Below, piece by piece: positions 10,916 to 23,163 of a stretch of 64,000 nt of DNA. Positions within the stretch are counted from its first letter, which is position 1. Every line of letters starts with the position of its first letter. The position numbers and the translations under genes were made by a program. The DNA is from Lunularia cruciata (Eukaryota; Streptophyta; Marchantiopsida; Lunulariales; Lunulariaceae): positions 29,264,001-29,328,000 of the forward strand of contig OX419760.1 of NCBI GenBank assembly GCA_948567375.1, written 5' to 3'. Below the pieces are notes generated by a model. It worked only from the letters and a program-made list of their open reading frames with translations. It ran no database searches and was not told the origin of the DNA.

Positions 10916-12880
10916 ACTCTTGTCTCAAATCCTCTGAAATGCCATCTACGCCATGGTGATCTGAGGAAGTTCTTGACAGTGTGCCGGAGCATTACTGTCC
11001 TCCTCTCTGAAAACCTCCCTAAGTCAGCCGCAGAAATGACATACTGGACTTTATATGGTCTTGATGGGTTATCGTGATGCGCAGTAGGGGTAAAATGTGT
11101 TTGGCACAACCCGGGACTGCGTTAGTTTATGGAATAGTCTTTAATGATGGATTGATCCGTTGACCAAATCTTCCCGTTTTTCATCTAAATAGATGTAGAT
11201 ATCATAATGAACCAACAATTAACCTTGTCTACAATGTTAAGCAAATATCAGGAGTTTCGGGTAGATCATCGTAATGAACGGAACAGTTAACCTAATCGAT
11301 GACATTAAGTAGATATTAGGACTTTAAGATACTCTGATGTTTGGATGGCGATGGTGAAACAAATATCTCGATGTTTGGTGGAATTAAACGATAATCTAAA
11401 AGCAAGGAGAGATTTTGATGGTTGGGTTTTCATTGCTAGAGTAATAAGCAAAATAGTTTCCTGTACAAAGATATGGTTATTGGTGAAAACAGAGAGATCT
11501 GTTATGTTTCATATATATTAATTGGAAAGGGATCGGATAGAAAACAAGTTCATGTTATGTTGAGTCAATGGAAGATTATGCCGTTGGATGTTGAAGTTTT
11601 ACTTGAGTATTGCATTTGTATGAGAAATTACTTTATTTTAACATCCAAATAGTAGCAGTAGATGATTTGTTAATCTCTATTATTCTCAAGTAAGGTGATA
11701 TAATCCGGGGCAGGTTGTTATTCAGGTTAACGGGAGGGTAAAGTTTGATCCTTCAAGTTGATCCGATAGATAGATGCAATACCAGTTGCGTTTCCAGAGC
11801 AAATTCTTGGAACTGAGAAGACTCATCATGATGATACTATCATTAGTTGAAAAGTTAGATCACTATGAAAAAAGGCGACCGCGTTGGAAAAAAGAAGGAT
11901 GGGAAGACCCCATCAAGCCGTACAAGGGAGAGACAAAAAAGGTAACATGGGGCTAAGCCCCAATAGAGGCTGTATGAGAAATCTGCCCTACCGCACCTAA
12001 GATATCCGAGCTATGCAAGTCGTACGGTCTACACACAACTGGAGCATCCGAAGAAACATCACCTAATGTGATTGCTCTCCTATGGATTGTACCAGCCACT
12101 GCACTCTGTAGAGCAATGGATACACGCTGTCTAAAGTAAGCTACAAAGTATGAGAGTGAGAGTGGTACCCCCTGCCGCCTAACATGATAAGCCCTCGCGC
12201 ACTCCCTGACAAATGTGTCAAATGCCGTGTCCATCGCTCCATATAACTCCAAGGCTAGAGGAACAAAGAGGTGACCTCGCTGCATGCCCCTGTACTTGGA
12301 GACCTTGCGACTTGCTGCTGTACTCGCCGCCCATCCAGGGGGATGGGTAATCACTCCCTCCGAAACTGTATCTCGCGTAGGGTCCGTCACCACGACATCC
12401 GCTACTGTCACCTGATCATCTCGGACCAAGTATAAGTCTGCCCTGACACGTGTTGTCTGTAACGCATACGAACGCTCCCTCCAAGCCAAGTATACACTCT
12501 CTCGTGCCATAGCAAACACTATGTCTCTAATGGCATCATGATCACTATAGGTTGAGAGGTGTACCGTACCCAATACAGTACAAGCAAGAGTTGACAAAAC
12601 ACACAGATGCAAATGAGTAAATTTCGTTAATTGCTGAGAGAACTCTGAATCTTTTACACGTGAGAGCTGTTGCATATAATTATAAAGATGCATAATTTTG
12701 TGAAACATCTTATAGTCCGTTTACGGATCATTGTATTGGTATGATGTGCAACTTTATATTAAAAGCATATTTGATATGATCAAGATTTAAAGTACTGAGG
12801 ATTTATTCGGTGACAGTAAGAACGGGATCATCTAAATGTAAGATCAATGACACAACACACAACATGTTATTGATTTTGTG
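10916..12880. repeat. Direct repeat, left copy
   Basis: Shares long segments with 60621-62030 in the same orientation, from CTCTTGTCTCAAATCCTCT to the GTAATAT...ACTCTAGG end. A plus-strand trace near 11395-11510 reads KARRDFDGWVFIARVISK, which resembles the RNBS-A motif of NB-ARC proteins, so part of it may be NLR-derived. Homology to relic X ends where this repeat starts. Confidence 0.65.
11953..12708 (-). mobile_element. Retroelement C-terminal nuclease-like ORF (251 aa)
   Basis: The frame has ESVYLAWRERSYALQTTRV, then RADLYLV, VADVVVTDPT, VSKYRGMQRGHLFVPLALE and GAMDTAFDTFVRECARAY. The order Asp...Asp-Val...Lys-Tyr...phe-val-pro...glu/gly resembles the PD-(D/E)XK-like domain I associate with the C-terminus of some plant and algal reverse transcriptases; this is from pattern memory, not a search. 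No reverse transcriptase or terminal repeat is visible here. A decayed copy lies at 16860-17450. The matching locus at 61.6 kb lacks 682 bp covering most of this ORF. Confidence 0.45.
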
Positions 12881-13009
12881 TAATATGGACTCTAGGTAAA
12901 ACAGGAATTAAATCAGATTCCGGGGAAATCGCCAGGAATGTTTTCATGCCCGGACGTCCCCTTCAAAGCCCGGGTAGCCCAAATACGTCATAAAAGAAGA
13001 CTTCGCGAG

Positions 13010-14565
13010 AATTTGAATCAAACAATGATTATTTGACGAGTTCTAGTTATGTCTTGATGGGACTTAACATTTTTGACCCGGATGGATCAAGGGTAAACAT
13101 CATCTCTTGATTGGTCAATTTGAAAGCTTGTTCGTATATTAAACGCTAAAACAAGGAAGGTTCTAAAACTCCAAGACTTCGAAGAATATGCAAGTATTGC
13201 TTTATTCACTTGCTTTTGTTACAAATCAGATCGCATTTCTTAGAGGTAAATGTCTTCTGATTCATACGAAATTCTTGTGGCACCTTTTGATTTCAATAAA
13301 TACATATCCGGTAGATATCCTCACTTTGCATGGCTGGAAAATGATCCAAAGTAGAATTGATTATAGATAGACAAAATATAAGAGATCAAATCTCATTTCA
13401 ATGAACCCACAACAATTCCAAAGAAAATTTTAATTGCATGTTATACATCCGAGTTCAAACCCACCACCATTCCAAAAGAAAAATTAAGCACACGGTATGC
13501 ATTAAAGTCCATGATGCAGAAGTTGGAACATATTTTTCCAAAACATATCTAATTAGAGATGCTAGCAAAGTCAAGAGATTTAAAAAGCAAGTATTGGATA
13601 TACCCAACTTAACTTTCTCCTTTGACCGGTAGATAGTACTTAAAAATAATTGCTTGTAAAGTCATCAAAGTCAAAGTCAACTTATTCTTAACAAGTGAAA
13701 GAAAATTGCTACCTTGACATCCATAGGGAAATTTAAATAGTAATTTAGAAACATCAATTTGAATAAGTATTTCAAATAATAAGTCCTAAAGAAGTGAAAG
13801 AAATATCAATGCAATGTTCAGTTTCTAGGGATATACACACAAATTATTTTGTGTGCATGAAAGAAATAATAAGATTTTACTTCTACCTTAAGTATATATA
13901 GTTTATTTTTAGAGAAATATCCTTACAAATACCTCAGTTGAGAATTAGAATCGACAGATATGTAGATCTAAACAATACTATTGAATTCATATAAGTAAAT
14001 ATTGCTTCGGTAGTAATTACTTCATGTTCACTACGGACTCACCATGTTAGAAAACCTTTATACGGTACATTCAGTATATCTATACACTTTAGTAAACTTA
14101 AATAATGTTTTTGTGAAACAAGTTGCTTTCTGCAACGGATTTTATTTTCTTTTGATTAATGATTATACGATCCCAGTTTGGAGAATATATTTTTAAGTAA
14201 TATTATTTGTTATCTATTTGGAAAAGGATAACGAGAAATTTAGAAAAACAGTATGATATTATTTGCAACCAAAATACCAAAATAATCTTAACCTATTGTA
14301 GAAAAGGGCACAAACACACTTTTGATCTCAGTTTTCCTCGTCTTACAGTCAAATGTAACCATTTTTGGGCCAAAATATAAAGTTTGTTGACGAAACTAGT
14401 GTTCATTCTGACCTTCTTATACCTATTTAAAAAAGGCTTGTTTTTTTTTTTTGTCTATGTTAAGTATGTTGATTTTATTTCCAATTCTAAGTATGATATA
14501 TAGATATTTATAAGTTATGATATGTATCCAAATAGTTTTTTGGGATTATTTTGTATATCTTCTTT
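13010..14565. repeat. AT-rich dispersed repeat, copy 1
   Basis: Begins near ATGATTATTTGACGAGTTCT and includes AAAATGATCCAAAGTAGA, CCACAACAATTCCAAAGAAA, a CCTTTGACCGGTAGATAGTA landmark and GGGCCAAAATATAAAGTT. Two other long copies share these landmarks in the same order. No open reading frame is conserved across copies, so it looks like a non-coding or long-dead mobile element. Confidence 0.65.
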
Positions 14566-16050
14566 AAGAAATAAATTAGTAATCTGAGATAGGATAATAT
14601 TATAATTTTATACTTATTTCTTATGCAAGAATTAGATTTATATGTGAAATTGATCTAATATCAAAATTGAAATTTTTTTAACTATTAACTTTGCTTTCAA
14701 GGTCTATCTTTTAGAATACACTTGATTTCTGATATTTTTATTTTTATTTGTATTTTGATGTATTTTTTCCAAATCAATATATTTCTATTTTAAAAAGAGA
14801 TATTATAGTGTAATATTTATATAATTTTATATTTAAGATTAAGATACCAAGAAGATAAAAATAATAATTTAATTATAAACTCATTATAGATATACTTGAA
14901 TATTGATTATGTGAATTAAAATCAAAGCCTACATAATTAATAATATTTGTTTAACTAAAGCATATTTGAATCAAACATGATTATCTAAATCTATAATCCC
15001 AAGTTTATTTTTAGAAATCAATTTTTAATTATACTTATCTGAAATTAGTAAAGCTAAAATACCCTTCGATAATCTCAATATATATTTATAATATTTATAT
15101 TCTCAAATTTATGAATAATTTAATATATTTAAAAATCAAATTTTTAAGAAATATTTTTTTATTTACATTTTAAATTTTTTATTAATTTACTTCATAAAAT
15201 ATTTATTTAATGATCATAACTCATTTCCATTTCAGAATATAATTATAATAATACTAATACTACTACTAGTACCGCTAATATAATAATAATAGAGTTTAAA
15301 ATAATCATTTCACTTTTTCATTATGTAAGACTATTCAAAAAATTCTAGTTAGGATAGTCCATATTGAAGTAATAAGAAATTTTTATATACATAAACTTGA
15401 GATTTACAAAATTGGAGGGATAGATTGACTTCTAGTAAATATATAGAACATTGGAACATTAGAAATTAGATTTATATCCTTTTTGGATATTTGCATCTCC
15501 ATCCCTTTTACATTTCAAACATTTGTGGCAGTTCGTTTCTTTCTCAAGGAATATTTGTCTTAAGGAGTTCAAATACCAAGTGCAAGTATAATTTCTTTGA
15601 TTTTATTATAATTCTTTTATTTTCTATGAAGAAAGATAATTGGATGCTTGTTTACATATTCAAGTCAAAATAAAGATATTAAAATGTAATGTAAAGTAAT
15701 TAAATTCAATTCTATATTTTATATTTCATAATTTTGACTATACTAAATAATCAGTGAATTTATTAAATAAATATCATAATATTTGATATGAAAAATTATA
15801 TTTTTAATTTTATAAATAATATAATTTTTAGTATATATCAAACAAGAATAAAATAATTTCCTAATTCATCCAAAATAATATGAATACAAATATTCTTCTT
15901 TATTAATATCCATTTAAACTAAATTTGAAACTCACATGAGAAAAAATTTAATGGGATAAAATGACGAGTATATTGAATAATTTATAACTTTCATTGAAAG
16001 AATTATCAACGAAAATTTGACCGAATGAATGATTAACGAGAATTTGACCC
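14566..16050. other. AT-rich DNA, nothing recognised
   Basis: Very AT-rich with short homopolymer runs. No coding frame, repeat landmark or RNA gene was seen. Confidence 0.5.
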
Positions 16051-16054
16051 TCCA

Positions 16055-16859
16055 TAATTTAGACATTCCAATTCCTATGCACACAAGTTTTTCAAATGCT
16101 ATTACAAACCTAGATTTGTTCTAAGATATCCATCCGAATTGGATTGTTCAGCGGGTGAAGTGGGAAACACTTTTAATACCATTTCTCGAGTATCCATCTT
16201 TAGAGAACTTAGGAAAGCTAGTGTATCTTTGGTAAGAAAATAATTTGTTTGTGCAATCATTCTATAACTCTCTTGCCTCACTTTACTATAAGTATAGTTG
16301 GTCCAAGGAAAAACTCACCTTCTTGGAGTCAATTATTAATACACGATCAAGAAATCTTTCTTGGAGTCAATTATTAATACACGATCAAGAAATCTTTTAG
16401 GGGCTTTTTTTTTTGCCATGACTCACGTCAATACTCTCTTATCTATTACTTTAGCTATGTTAAATCGTTTATTTTACTCATTGGTTGAGCATACACACAT
16501 TATACATTATGTACCTCGTAATCAATTTAGGATAATATTATTCTTGGCCTGGCAAAAGCGTATGCTCTTGGATCTTAGCTCGACCTCATGCTACATTCTC
16601 TCTTAGTTGACTTGTATTCCTCGAGCCATTAGAACACATCTTCACTGTTGTTCCAACAAAGTGCATGCTCTTAGATCCTAACTTGATGATTTATTAATGC
16701 ATTCCAACTTCTACTATTTACCTTTTCTACAACTATGAAATGTTACTTAGGTTTGGTGCACTTGTCTTACTTTTTGTTATTTACTTGTGAATGGTTCTAC
16801 ACTAGATGTAACAAATGTGATATAACATTATCTTTTTGGAAGATAGAGGATAACTACAC
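16055..16859. other. Decayed repeat debris with a 38 bp tandem duplication
   Basis: CACACAAGTTTTTCAAATGC at about 16080 resembles the leader region at 10080, so a faint fourth trace of relic X flank may be here. CTTGGAGTCAATTATTAATA repeats from 16322 and 16360 (38 bp period). The rest is unassigned. Confidence 0.4.
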
Positions 16860-17450
16860 ATGATACCATGAAGAATGTAATGTCTACAATGGTTAGAAAA
16901 AATGCATACCTTGTTTGGAGAGAACATTTGTATACTTTGCAAACTAATATATATCAACTTATACTTGGTCTAAAATGATGAAGTGACAATGATGGATATT
17001 GTGGTTACAAACACTTTATGTAATACAATTTTAGAAAGAGTGATTATTCATCTTCCAAGATGGGCAACAAACAAAGCATAGCACAGTCTCTAGATAGAAA
17101 AGTATGCAACAAAATCACCTCTTTATTCCTCTGGCCTTTGAGTTATTTGGAATGATGAAAAAACAAGACATTTTACACATTTGTCAAAGAATGCAAGGGA
17201 ACTTATCATATTAGACAAAGGGTACCACTCTTACTCTCATACTTTATAGCTTCCTGTGGATAACATATATCCATTATTCTATAAGGAACATAGACAGGTG
17301 CAATCCATAGAAGAATAATCACACTAGATAATATTTACTCAGATACTCCAATAGTTTGTAAACCTACTAATTTGCAAAGCTCATATATATTAGGTGCAAG
17401 AGGGAAAATTTCTCATATGATACTCTTGGAGCCTAACTCTACTTTGCCTC
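16860..17450 (+). mobile_element. Decayed copy of the retroelement C-terminal domain
   Basis: Translating the plus strand with frameshifts gives NAYLVWREHLYTLQT, SLFLWPLSYLE, FVKECKGTYHIRQR and RRIITLD. These align segment by segment with RESVYLAWRERSYALQT, HLFVPLALELYG, FVRECARAYHVRRQ and RRAITLG of the ORF at 11953-12708. Many stops are present. Confidence 0.55.
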
Positions 17451-17519
17451 TTTTGTCTCTCCCTTGTTCGGTTTGATGGGGTCTTCCCGTCCTTCATGTG
17501 TTCTCCAGGGTCACAGCCA

Positions 17520-18250
17520 ACAAAATAAAATTTGCTAGTACATACTCAGATGAACTCCCGAGGGAGCTTGAAGAAAGTGATTAACATCCAGACCAAACTC
17601 CCTATCAGATATCAACGTTAATGTGCAAGCCTTTCCAGGCAGTACTATGCGGTTGCCAAGCATTACTTTGGCTGGACAATTCCTGATTTCCAGAATCTCC
17701 TTAGAACTTAAAGACACCTCAATCTGACCAACACTCTTCTGCTTTCCATTGTAGGGACTCATTTGCATCTCCCTCAGTTTCGCAATTTATTCTCGCAGAC
17801 AAATGCTGAAGTCGAAATCAAGCCCATCAATCACATACCAGCAACTAAGAAATTCTCCGTGTCCAAATCTCTAAGTGGAGATGCTCACTAAACCTGCTTC
17901 ACTTGCATCAATCTTGCACTAAAAATCTTAGCCAGTAGTGCACAGCTGTTCCCGACTTCAGTCTATTCCATGTGAGAGTTCATACATTGACAGAATAATA
18001 GAGTTGACCCAGGGTACTGGTTCCAATCTTTACGTCAGTCACTTGTTCCTTCTACACGATTGATGATGCAGTTCATACTTTCTGTGTTCTTTTGACCTGA
18101 CAATAGTATTGCCCATGTACTTGCGTCCGAGGCCTGTAATTCGTATTATATTCAAGGGACTTGCAGTCCATCGCATCAGCAGCGCAGCTTTATCCTGTGG
18201 AAGCATCACTTATAGTAGACTAGTAGGACTCTTGCTGAAGCATGACACTC
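17520..18250 (-). pseudogene. Relic X-3: third fossil of the X gene C-terminus
   Basis: The open piece 17768-17535 starts MQMSPYNGKQKSV and retains SSKEILEIRNCPAKVMLGN, followed by LISDREFGLDV and LQAPSGVH. This is longer than the matching part of X-A and X-B. Further right (about 17950-18020) the segment matching the LFTWD piece is recognisable at DNA level. It lies alone, without an NB-ARC-ARM gene beside it. X-A and X-B carry TGA where this copy has CGA, but this copy has a TAA two codons on. Confidence 0.5.
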
Positions 18251-18929
18251 ATGGTGTGTGTTTTTTATTATTCCCACGTCTTCATTGAATGATCATGAAC
18301 ACAAAACACAGGTCGTAACCATGGAAGAAGATTTGCAATAACGACTTTAGTTGGTGCACAGTTGTATTCATTTATAACTATCCCGGGGTCATCAACTTCA
18401 CGTGGTCATAAACTTTAAGCTGTTCTCTCTCAATATTCTACAATATAACACCGAATGCAATCGTAGCGATACAATTGCAAGTTGCTTGGTCCGTTGATGT
18501 TTACAACTTCCAGGCTCTTCACTTGGTCATTAACATTAAGCTGTTCTTTTCAGTCAATATTCTACAACCTAACACCGGATGCAATTTGACCGATACAACT
18601 AATGGGTTTAGAGTTTTTGGTTTGAAAACTAAAGGGGTGTCATGGCTGTGTTAAAGTGAGGCATGAGAGGACTCTATAAACCCTAACCCTAAACCTCTGT
18701 TTGTATTAGAAAATCGGGGAATCATGCAAAGAAAACTTACAGCCTGAAGGTTTTAGATCGAATTTGGTGGGCATTTCAAACCAGACTAAGCAAATAAGTA
18801 ACAGAGCGACTATGTCTCGAACTTTAAAGCAAAGACACGGGAATGTTGTATCTCACAGAGGAATAGAAGTGATGCTTCGTCGACGCCAGCTTTGTTACTA
18901 CCCTTTCTCTCAGCGGCCTCTGACATGCT
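18250..18929. other. No gene recognised
   Basis: Moderate base composition, with a partly repeated segment (TTTACAACTTCCAGGCTCTTCACTT and a relative around 18390 and 18505, period about 115 bp). No frame with recognisable content was found. Confidence 0.35.
18673..18699 (+). promoter_or_regulatory. TATA-like box overlapping tandem telo-box motifs
   Basis: CTATAAACCCTAACCCTAAAC contains a TATAAA core and two AAACCCTAA-type telo-boxes. Such motifs are common near plant promoters of translation and cell-cycle genes. No intact gene follows on either strand, so it may be a leftover promoter or a short interstitial telomere-like sequence. Confidence 0.3.
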
Positions 18930-19760
18930 TTACCCAACAGTAAAGTCCAATATCTTCAGTTCACAAAAAGTAACGCGAAGGTCAATCCATAGATCCTGAG
19001 GAAAGCATTTGATCTGCTCGTCAACTTCGTTGTAAAGTTCAAGGTAAAAAGTCGTAGAATTCAGAAAGGATCTACTTAAAGGTAAAGGACTGAATCCTGC
19101 GGCAGCGGTTGAGGAGAACCGGTAAAAGCACATGCGTGCAGGACCTCTTGTACTAGCGCGGGCAGAAACCTTACTTGCAACTTTTGCTGAGGATCATGCG
19201 CGCCGGTACCAGCTTTCCTCGCGAGGTTTGCTTCCTTCCTCAATAAGTTCTTCCACGGAACTAAAACTTGTGGATGCGAGAAAATTTTCATTTGAAAATT
19301 GTGTCACAGACGCAGAATCAACATCTGCAGCTGTCTATATAGTAAACGAACTTACCATCAATTTAGGAAACATAAGTAGCACAATGCAACGATCTTACTT
19401 AGGAAAGGGCTACTAAGCCAGGAAACGGTGGCCTATTGAGATTTGATTAACATACATGGTCTTTGAGGGTGAAACTCTTTAGCAAAACGCCTGAAAAACA
19501 TCCTCCTTGTCAAGAAAGAATCTCCAAGCCGGCACTTTCTCCCGAAACTGCTCCACGCCCCACCAGCTCCGCATCGAACAGTGGCTTCGACTTGTCACCT
19601 TTGTTAACCAACCAGTTCGCCGCTGCAAATTTCGTGATTTATCTCGCTGAATCTCATTAAGCGTAATTGTCTTGCCAGGCATCGGTCCAAGCTTGTGCTC
19701 TACAGATTTTCCTGAAGTCTCCGGCAAAGGAACCACCAGTAGGGTCGCCTACTCGGCAAC
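18930..19760 (-). pseudogene. Frameshifted fragment resembling the spliceosomal helicase Aquarius
   Basis: Reading right to left in shifting frames gives PGKTITLNEIQRDK, then ITKFAAANWLVNKGDKSKP and LFDAELV, then EQFREKVPAWRFF, and further on WKNLLRKEANLARK, DPQQKLQVRFLPALVQEVL. From memory these follow the order of the N-terminal region of Aquarius (intron-binding protein), which has EIQRD..TK.A..NW, EKFRENVPAW and DP...RFL..L. The frame changes several times within 250 bp, so this is a pseudogene. The helicase domain is absent. An alternative is another HEAT/ARM-like protein. Confidence 0.5.
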
Positions 19761-20079
19761 TTTGTCCCTTTACGCATTGGACGTATTATCTTGGACGTTC
19801 CCCCGAAACCATCACTAACCAAAGATCCCATCACTAATCAAACATCAAAGCTCAAAGACTCAGTACACTAGAAACCAGCTTTTTCCATCGTCTGACTCTC
19901 ATGGAAAGGGGGACTCGCGCGAACAGGAAAAGGAAGGCAGGAAATTTTGAGCCCCAACCCTAGAAAAGTCCGGCAATGAATCAATCAATTTCCGGTCGTA
20001 AGACGGATTTAACGTGCCGCTAAGGAATACCAGAGGCGGGTTCGTAAATCTGTTATAGTAGATTTGTTTGTTTACACAA

Positions 20080-20960
20080 GACGGTTAGAAACATAGAAAG
20101 CAGAGCTCCACACACTTATGATCGCACGTCAGACTTGCAGCTCGTTCACATGTTACAGTAGACTCTACTCCACTCATCGGAACTAAAAGTCCTCCTGGCC
20201 CAGGTAGGTTTACATAAATATAATACCCGTAGGAAAGGGGAAGGAAAGGGGAAAAGAGTGCAAGGCCAAAAAAGTGCAAAAGAACCAAGAATGCACAAAG
20301 AACCCACTCGGCCATTGAAAGAGGGTTCGCATGTACCCAGGGGAAAAAGATTCCAGCCACAAGTTCCAAAGAGAGGTAACCTACTCCTGAACTTTGTGGC
20401 ACAAATCCTCCAATGGTATATATGATAAGTGGAGAGGTAGAACCCTAGTTGTGCTAAATGTACCTATTGCATATTGCAGTAACTCATCGATGAAAACCCA
20501 AAGTTCGAGCAAATTACAAAGTGACTCAAATGTATTGTTGATAACAGGCGAGAGAGAGATAACCAATGCCACTCTCCTTTCCGAAGGACCTCGTGCTGTA
20601 TCCTCTAAGAACATCATCGAAATGGTGATGTAGGCACGGCCCCTCCACCAGCGAAACATGCAAGTCTGAGTGACAGACAAACTCATAGACTCTGCAAACA
20701 TCTTCTATTCCGTTTACATTAGTGACGAGGATGAAATTCCAAATCCTCCGCCGAAAGATATACTTGGTTTTTGGAATGAGCTGGCTAAAATGTACATCTG
20801 CAATGAACCATATACTTGCGTGATACCATTTGCACAAGTAGAATAACAAGAAGGACGAGAAGTCCCCACCATGCCGCACAAGGATAAAACGCCAAAGTAA
20901 ATGGAGCTGAGCCACGTATTGAACCTAAGGACTGTTACTGGTTCTAATCCTGCCATCAGA
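20080..20960 (-). other. Cluster of unrecognised ORFs, possibly a degraded membrane-protein gene
   Basis: Several overlapping minus-strand frames of 80-129 codons occur. One has two hydrophobic stretches (VLCAFLVLLHFFGLALF), another reads FSSFLLFYLCKWYHASIWF. No family is recognised and no single frame is clearly coding. It lies between the Aquarius-like fragment and AT-rich repeat copy 2. Confidence 0.2.
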
Positions 20961-20997
20961 TCCCGTTCTAAATCTGATCAGGGCAATTTTATCATGT

Positions 20998-22620
20998 CCC
21001 GGTGGCCATCTAATGATTATTTGACGAGTTCTCGTTATGTCATGATGGGACTTCACATTTTTGACCCGGATGGATCAAGGGTAAAAAACATCTCTTAATT
21101 GGTCAATTTAAAACCCTGTCCATATATTAAACGCTTAAACAAGGGAGGCTCTAAAACTCCAAAACTTCGAAGATTATGCAAGTTTTGCTTATTCAAGGGT
21201 AAAAATCATCTCTTAATCGGTCAATTTGAAAGCTTGTTCATGTATTAAACGCTTAAACAAGGAAGGTTCTAAAACTCCAAGACTTCGAAGATTATGCAAA
21301 TCAGATTCGTATTTCTTAGAGGTAAAGGTCTTCTGAATCTGGCATCTTTTGAATCTGGCATCTTTTGATTTCAATAAATAAATATACGCTGGATATGCTC
21401 ACTTTGAATGGCTGGAAAATGATCCAAAGTAGAGAGCATTATAGATAGACTAAATATAAGAGATTGCATCACATTTCAATGAATCCACAACAATTCCAAA
21501 GAAAAATTTAATTGCATGTTATACATCCCAGTTCAAACTCGCCACCATTCCAAAAGAAAATTTAGTACACGGTATGCAATAAAGTCCATGATGCATAAGT
21601 TGGAAAATATTTTTCCAAATTATATCTAATTAAAGATGCTAGCAAAGTCAAGAGATTTAAAAAGCAAGTATTGGATATACCCAACTTAACTTTCTCCTTT
21701 GACCGGTAGATAGTACTAAAAAATAATTACTTGTAAAGTCATCAAAGTGAAAGTCAACTTATTATTAAAAAATTTATTATTTATTTGAAAAATGATAACC
21801 GCAAAATGAAAAACATTATGATATTATTTGCAACCAAAATACCAAAATAATCTTAACCTATTGCAGAAAAGGGCACAAACACATTTTTTATCCCATTTTT
21901 CCTCATCTTATGGTCAAATGTATTCATATTTGGGCCAAAATATAAAGTTGGTTGAGGAAAATAGTTCTGACCTTCTTGTACATATATAAAAAATAATAAT
22001 TTTTTCTTTATTGTCTATGTTAAGAATGTTGAACTTATTTTCAGTTCTAAGTATGATATATAGATATTTACAAGTTAAGATATGGATCCAAATAGCTTTT
22101 TTGGGTATGGATGGATTATGAGATGGATCCAACTAGCAATAGGAACTTATAATATTTACTGATAAAGTGATCAATGACAAGTTATTAACATATGAAACGG
22201 AAGTCGCTACCTTGATCCATAAAAGATCTATCTATAAAAGAATTTAAGTTTTATAAGGAGGAGTCAGTGTATATCAATGTGATATTTATTTTTGATATAC
22301 ACATAGTATTTTATAAGAATAATAGAATTAAAATTTTTTTAACTAAATTTGGGTATTATAGTTTCTAATTAGATAAATAAACCTTCAGATAGTGCAATTT
22401 TGATATGGAGATTATAAATATGTAGATCTAGATAATAATCAATAGAACTGCATAGAAATAAATAGTGCTTTGGTCATGAGTAAGGAATCTTCCTTATGGT
22501 AGTTGTCATATTAGAGAACTTTTACCTTGTATATTCAATATATTTGTAGACTCTAAGAAACTGAAATTTATCATGTCTAGGAGAAAAATAATGGATTTCA
22601 TTTTTTGTATTGTAAAGGAG
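20998..22620. repeat. AT-rich dispersed repeat, copy 2
   Basis: Same landmarks and orientation as copy 1. A short head segment (AAGGGTAAAAATCATCTCTTAA and after) is duplicated at about 21070 and 21195. It lacks the stretch matching 13690-14150 of copy 1 and extends further right, sharing TCCATAAAAGATCTAT with copy 3. Confidence 0.65.
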
Positions 22621-22639
22621 CCTCAATTTTTATTTTGGA

Positions 22640-23035
22640 AAAATATGCAATTTAGAGCAAAAACTAAAATTTTGTAGTATATAACAAGAAATTTTGAAGA
22701 AAAATAAAATATATTTTTCTATAGCTAAAAAATACCAAAATAGTAATATTTATAGCAGAAAACAAAAAGTACACTTTTAATCTTATTGTTCATCATCTTT
22801 TGGTCAAATTAAATCATATTTGTGCTAAAATTGAATATGAAGCTAATCAAGAAAAATAGTTCTCTTTTGACTTTTGTACCTATATTAAACATTTACTTTT
22901 AGAGATATATCACAGAATCTTATTTCCAATTCTACAGATCAATCCTGATATATAATATGAATATAGATATTTGTATTTTATGATATAAACCCTAAATAGC
23001 TTGTTTGAGAAGTATTGCAATATCTTCTCTATGAG
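22640..23035. repeat. Older, decayed fourth copy of the AT-rich repeat right half
   Basis: Weak but ordered matches to 14230-14560: ACCAAAATA, GCAGAAAACAAAAAGTACAC, CATCATCTTTTGGTCAAAT, GTACCTATATTAAA, ATCTTCTCT. It sits directly after copy 2, suggesting insertion beside an older relative. Confidence 0.4.
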
Positions 23036-23112
23036 CTTAAATAGTAATCAAATACATTAATTTGCATTAAATTTTAGATAACATCTAAGTCTGATAGTTA
23101 TATATCTCATTC

Positions 23113-23163
<51 letters not shown>

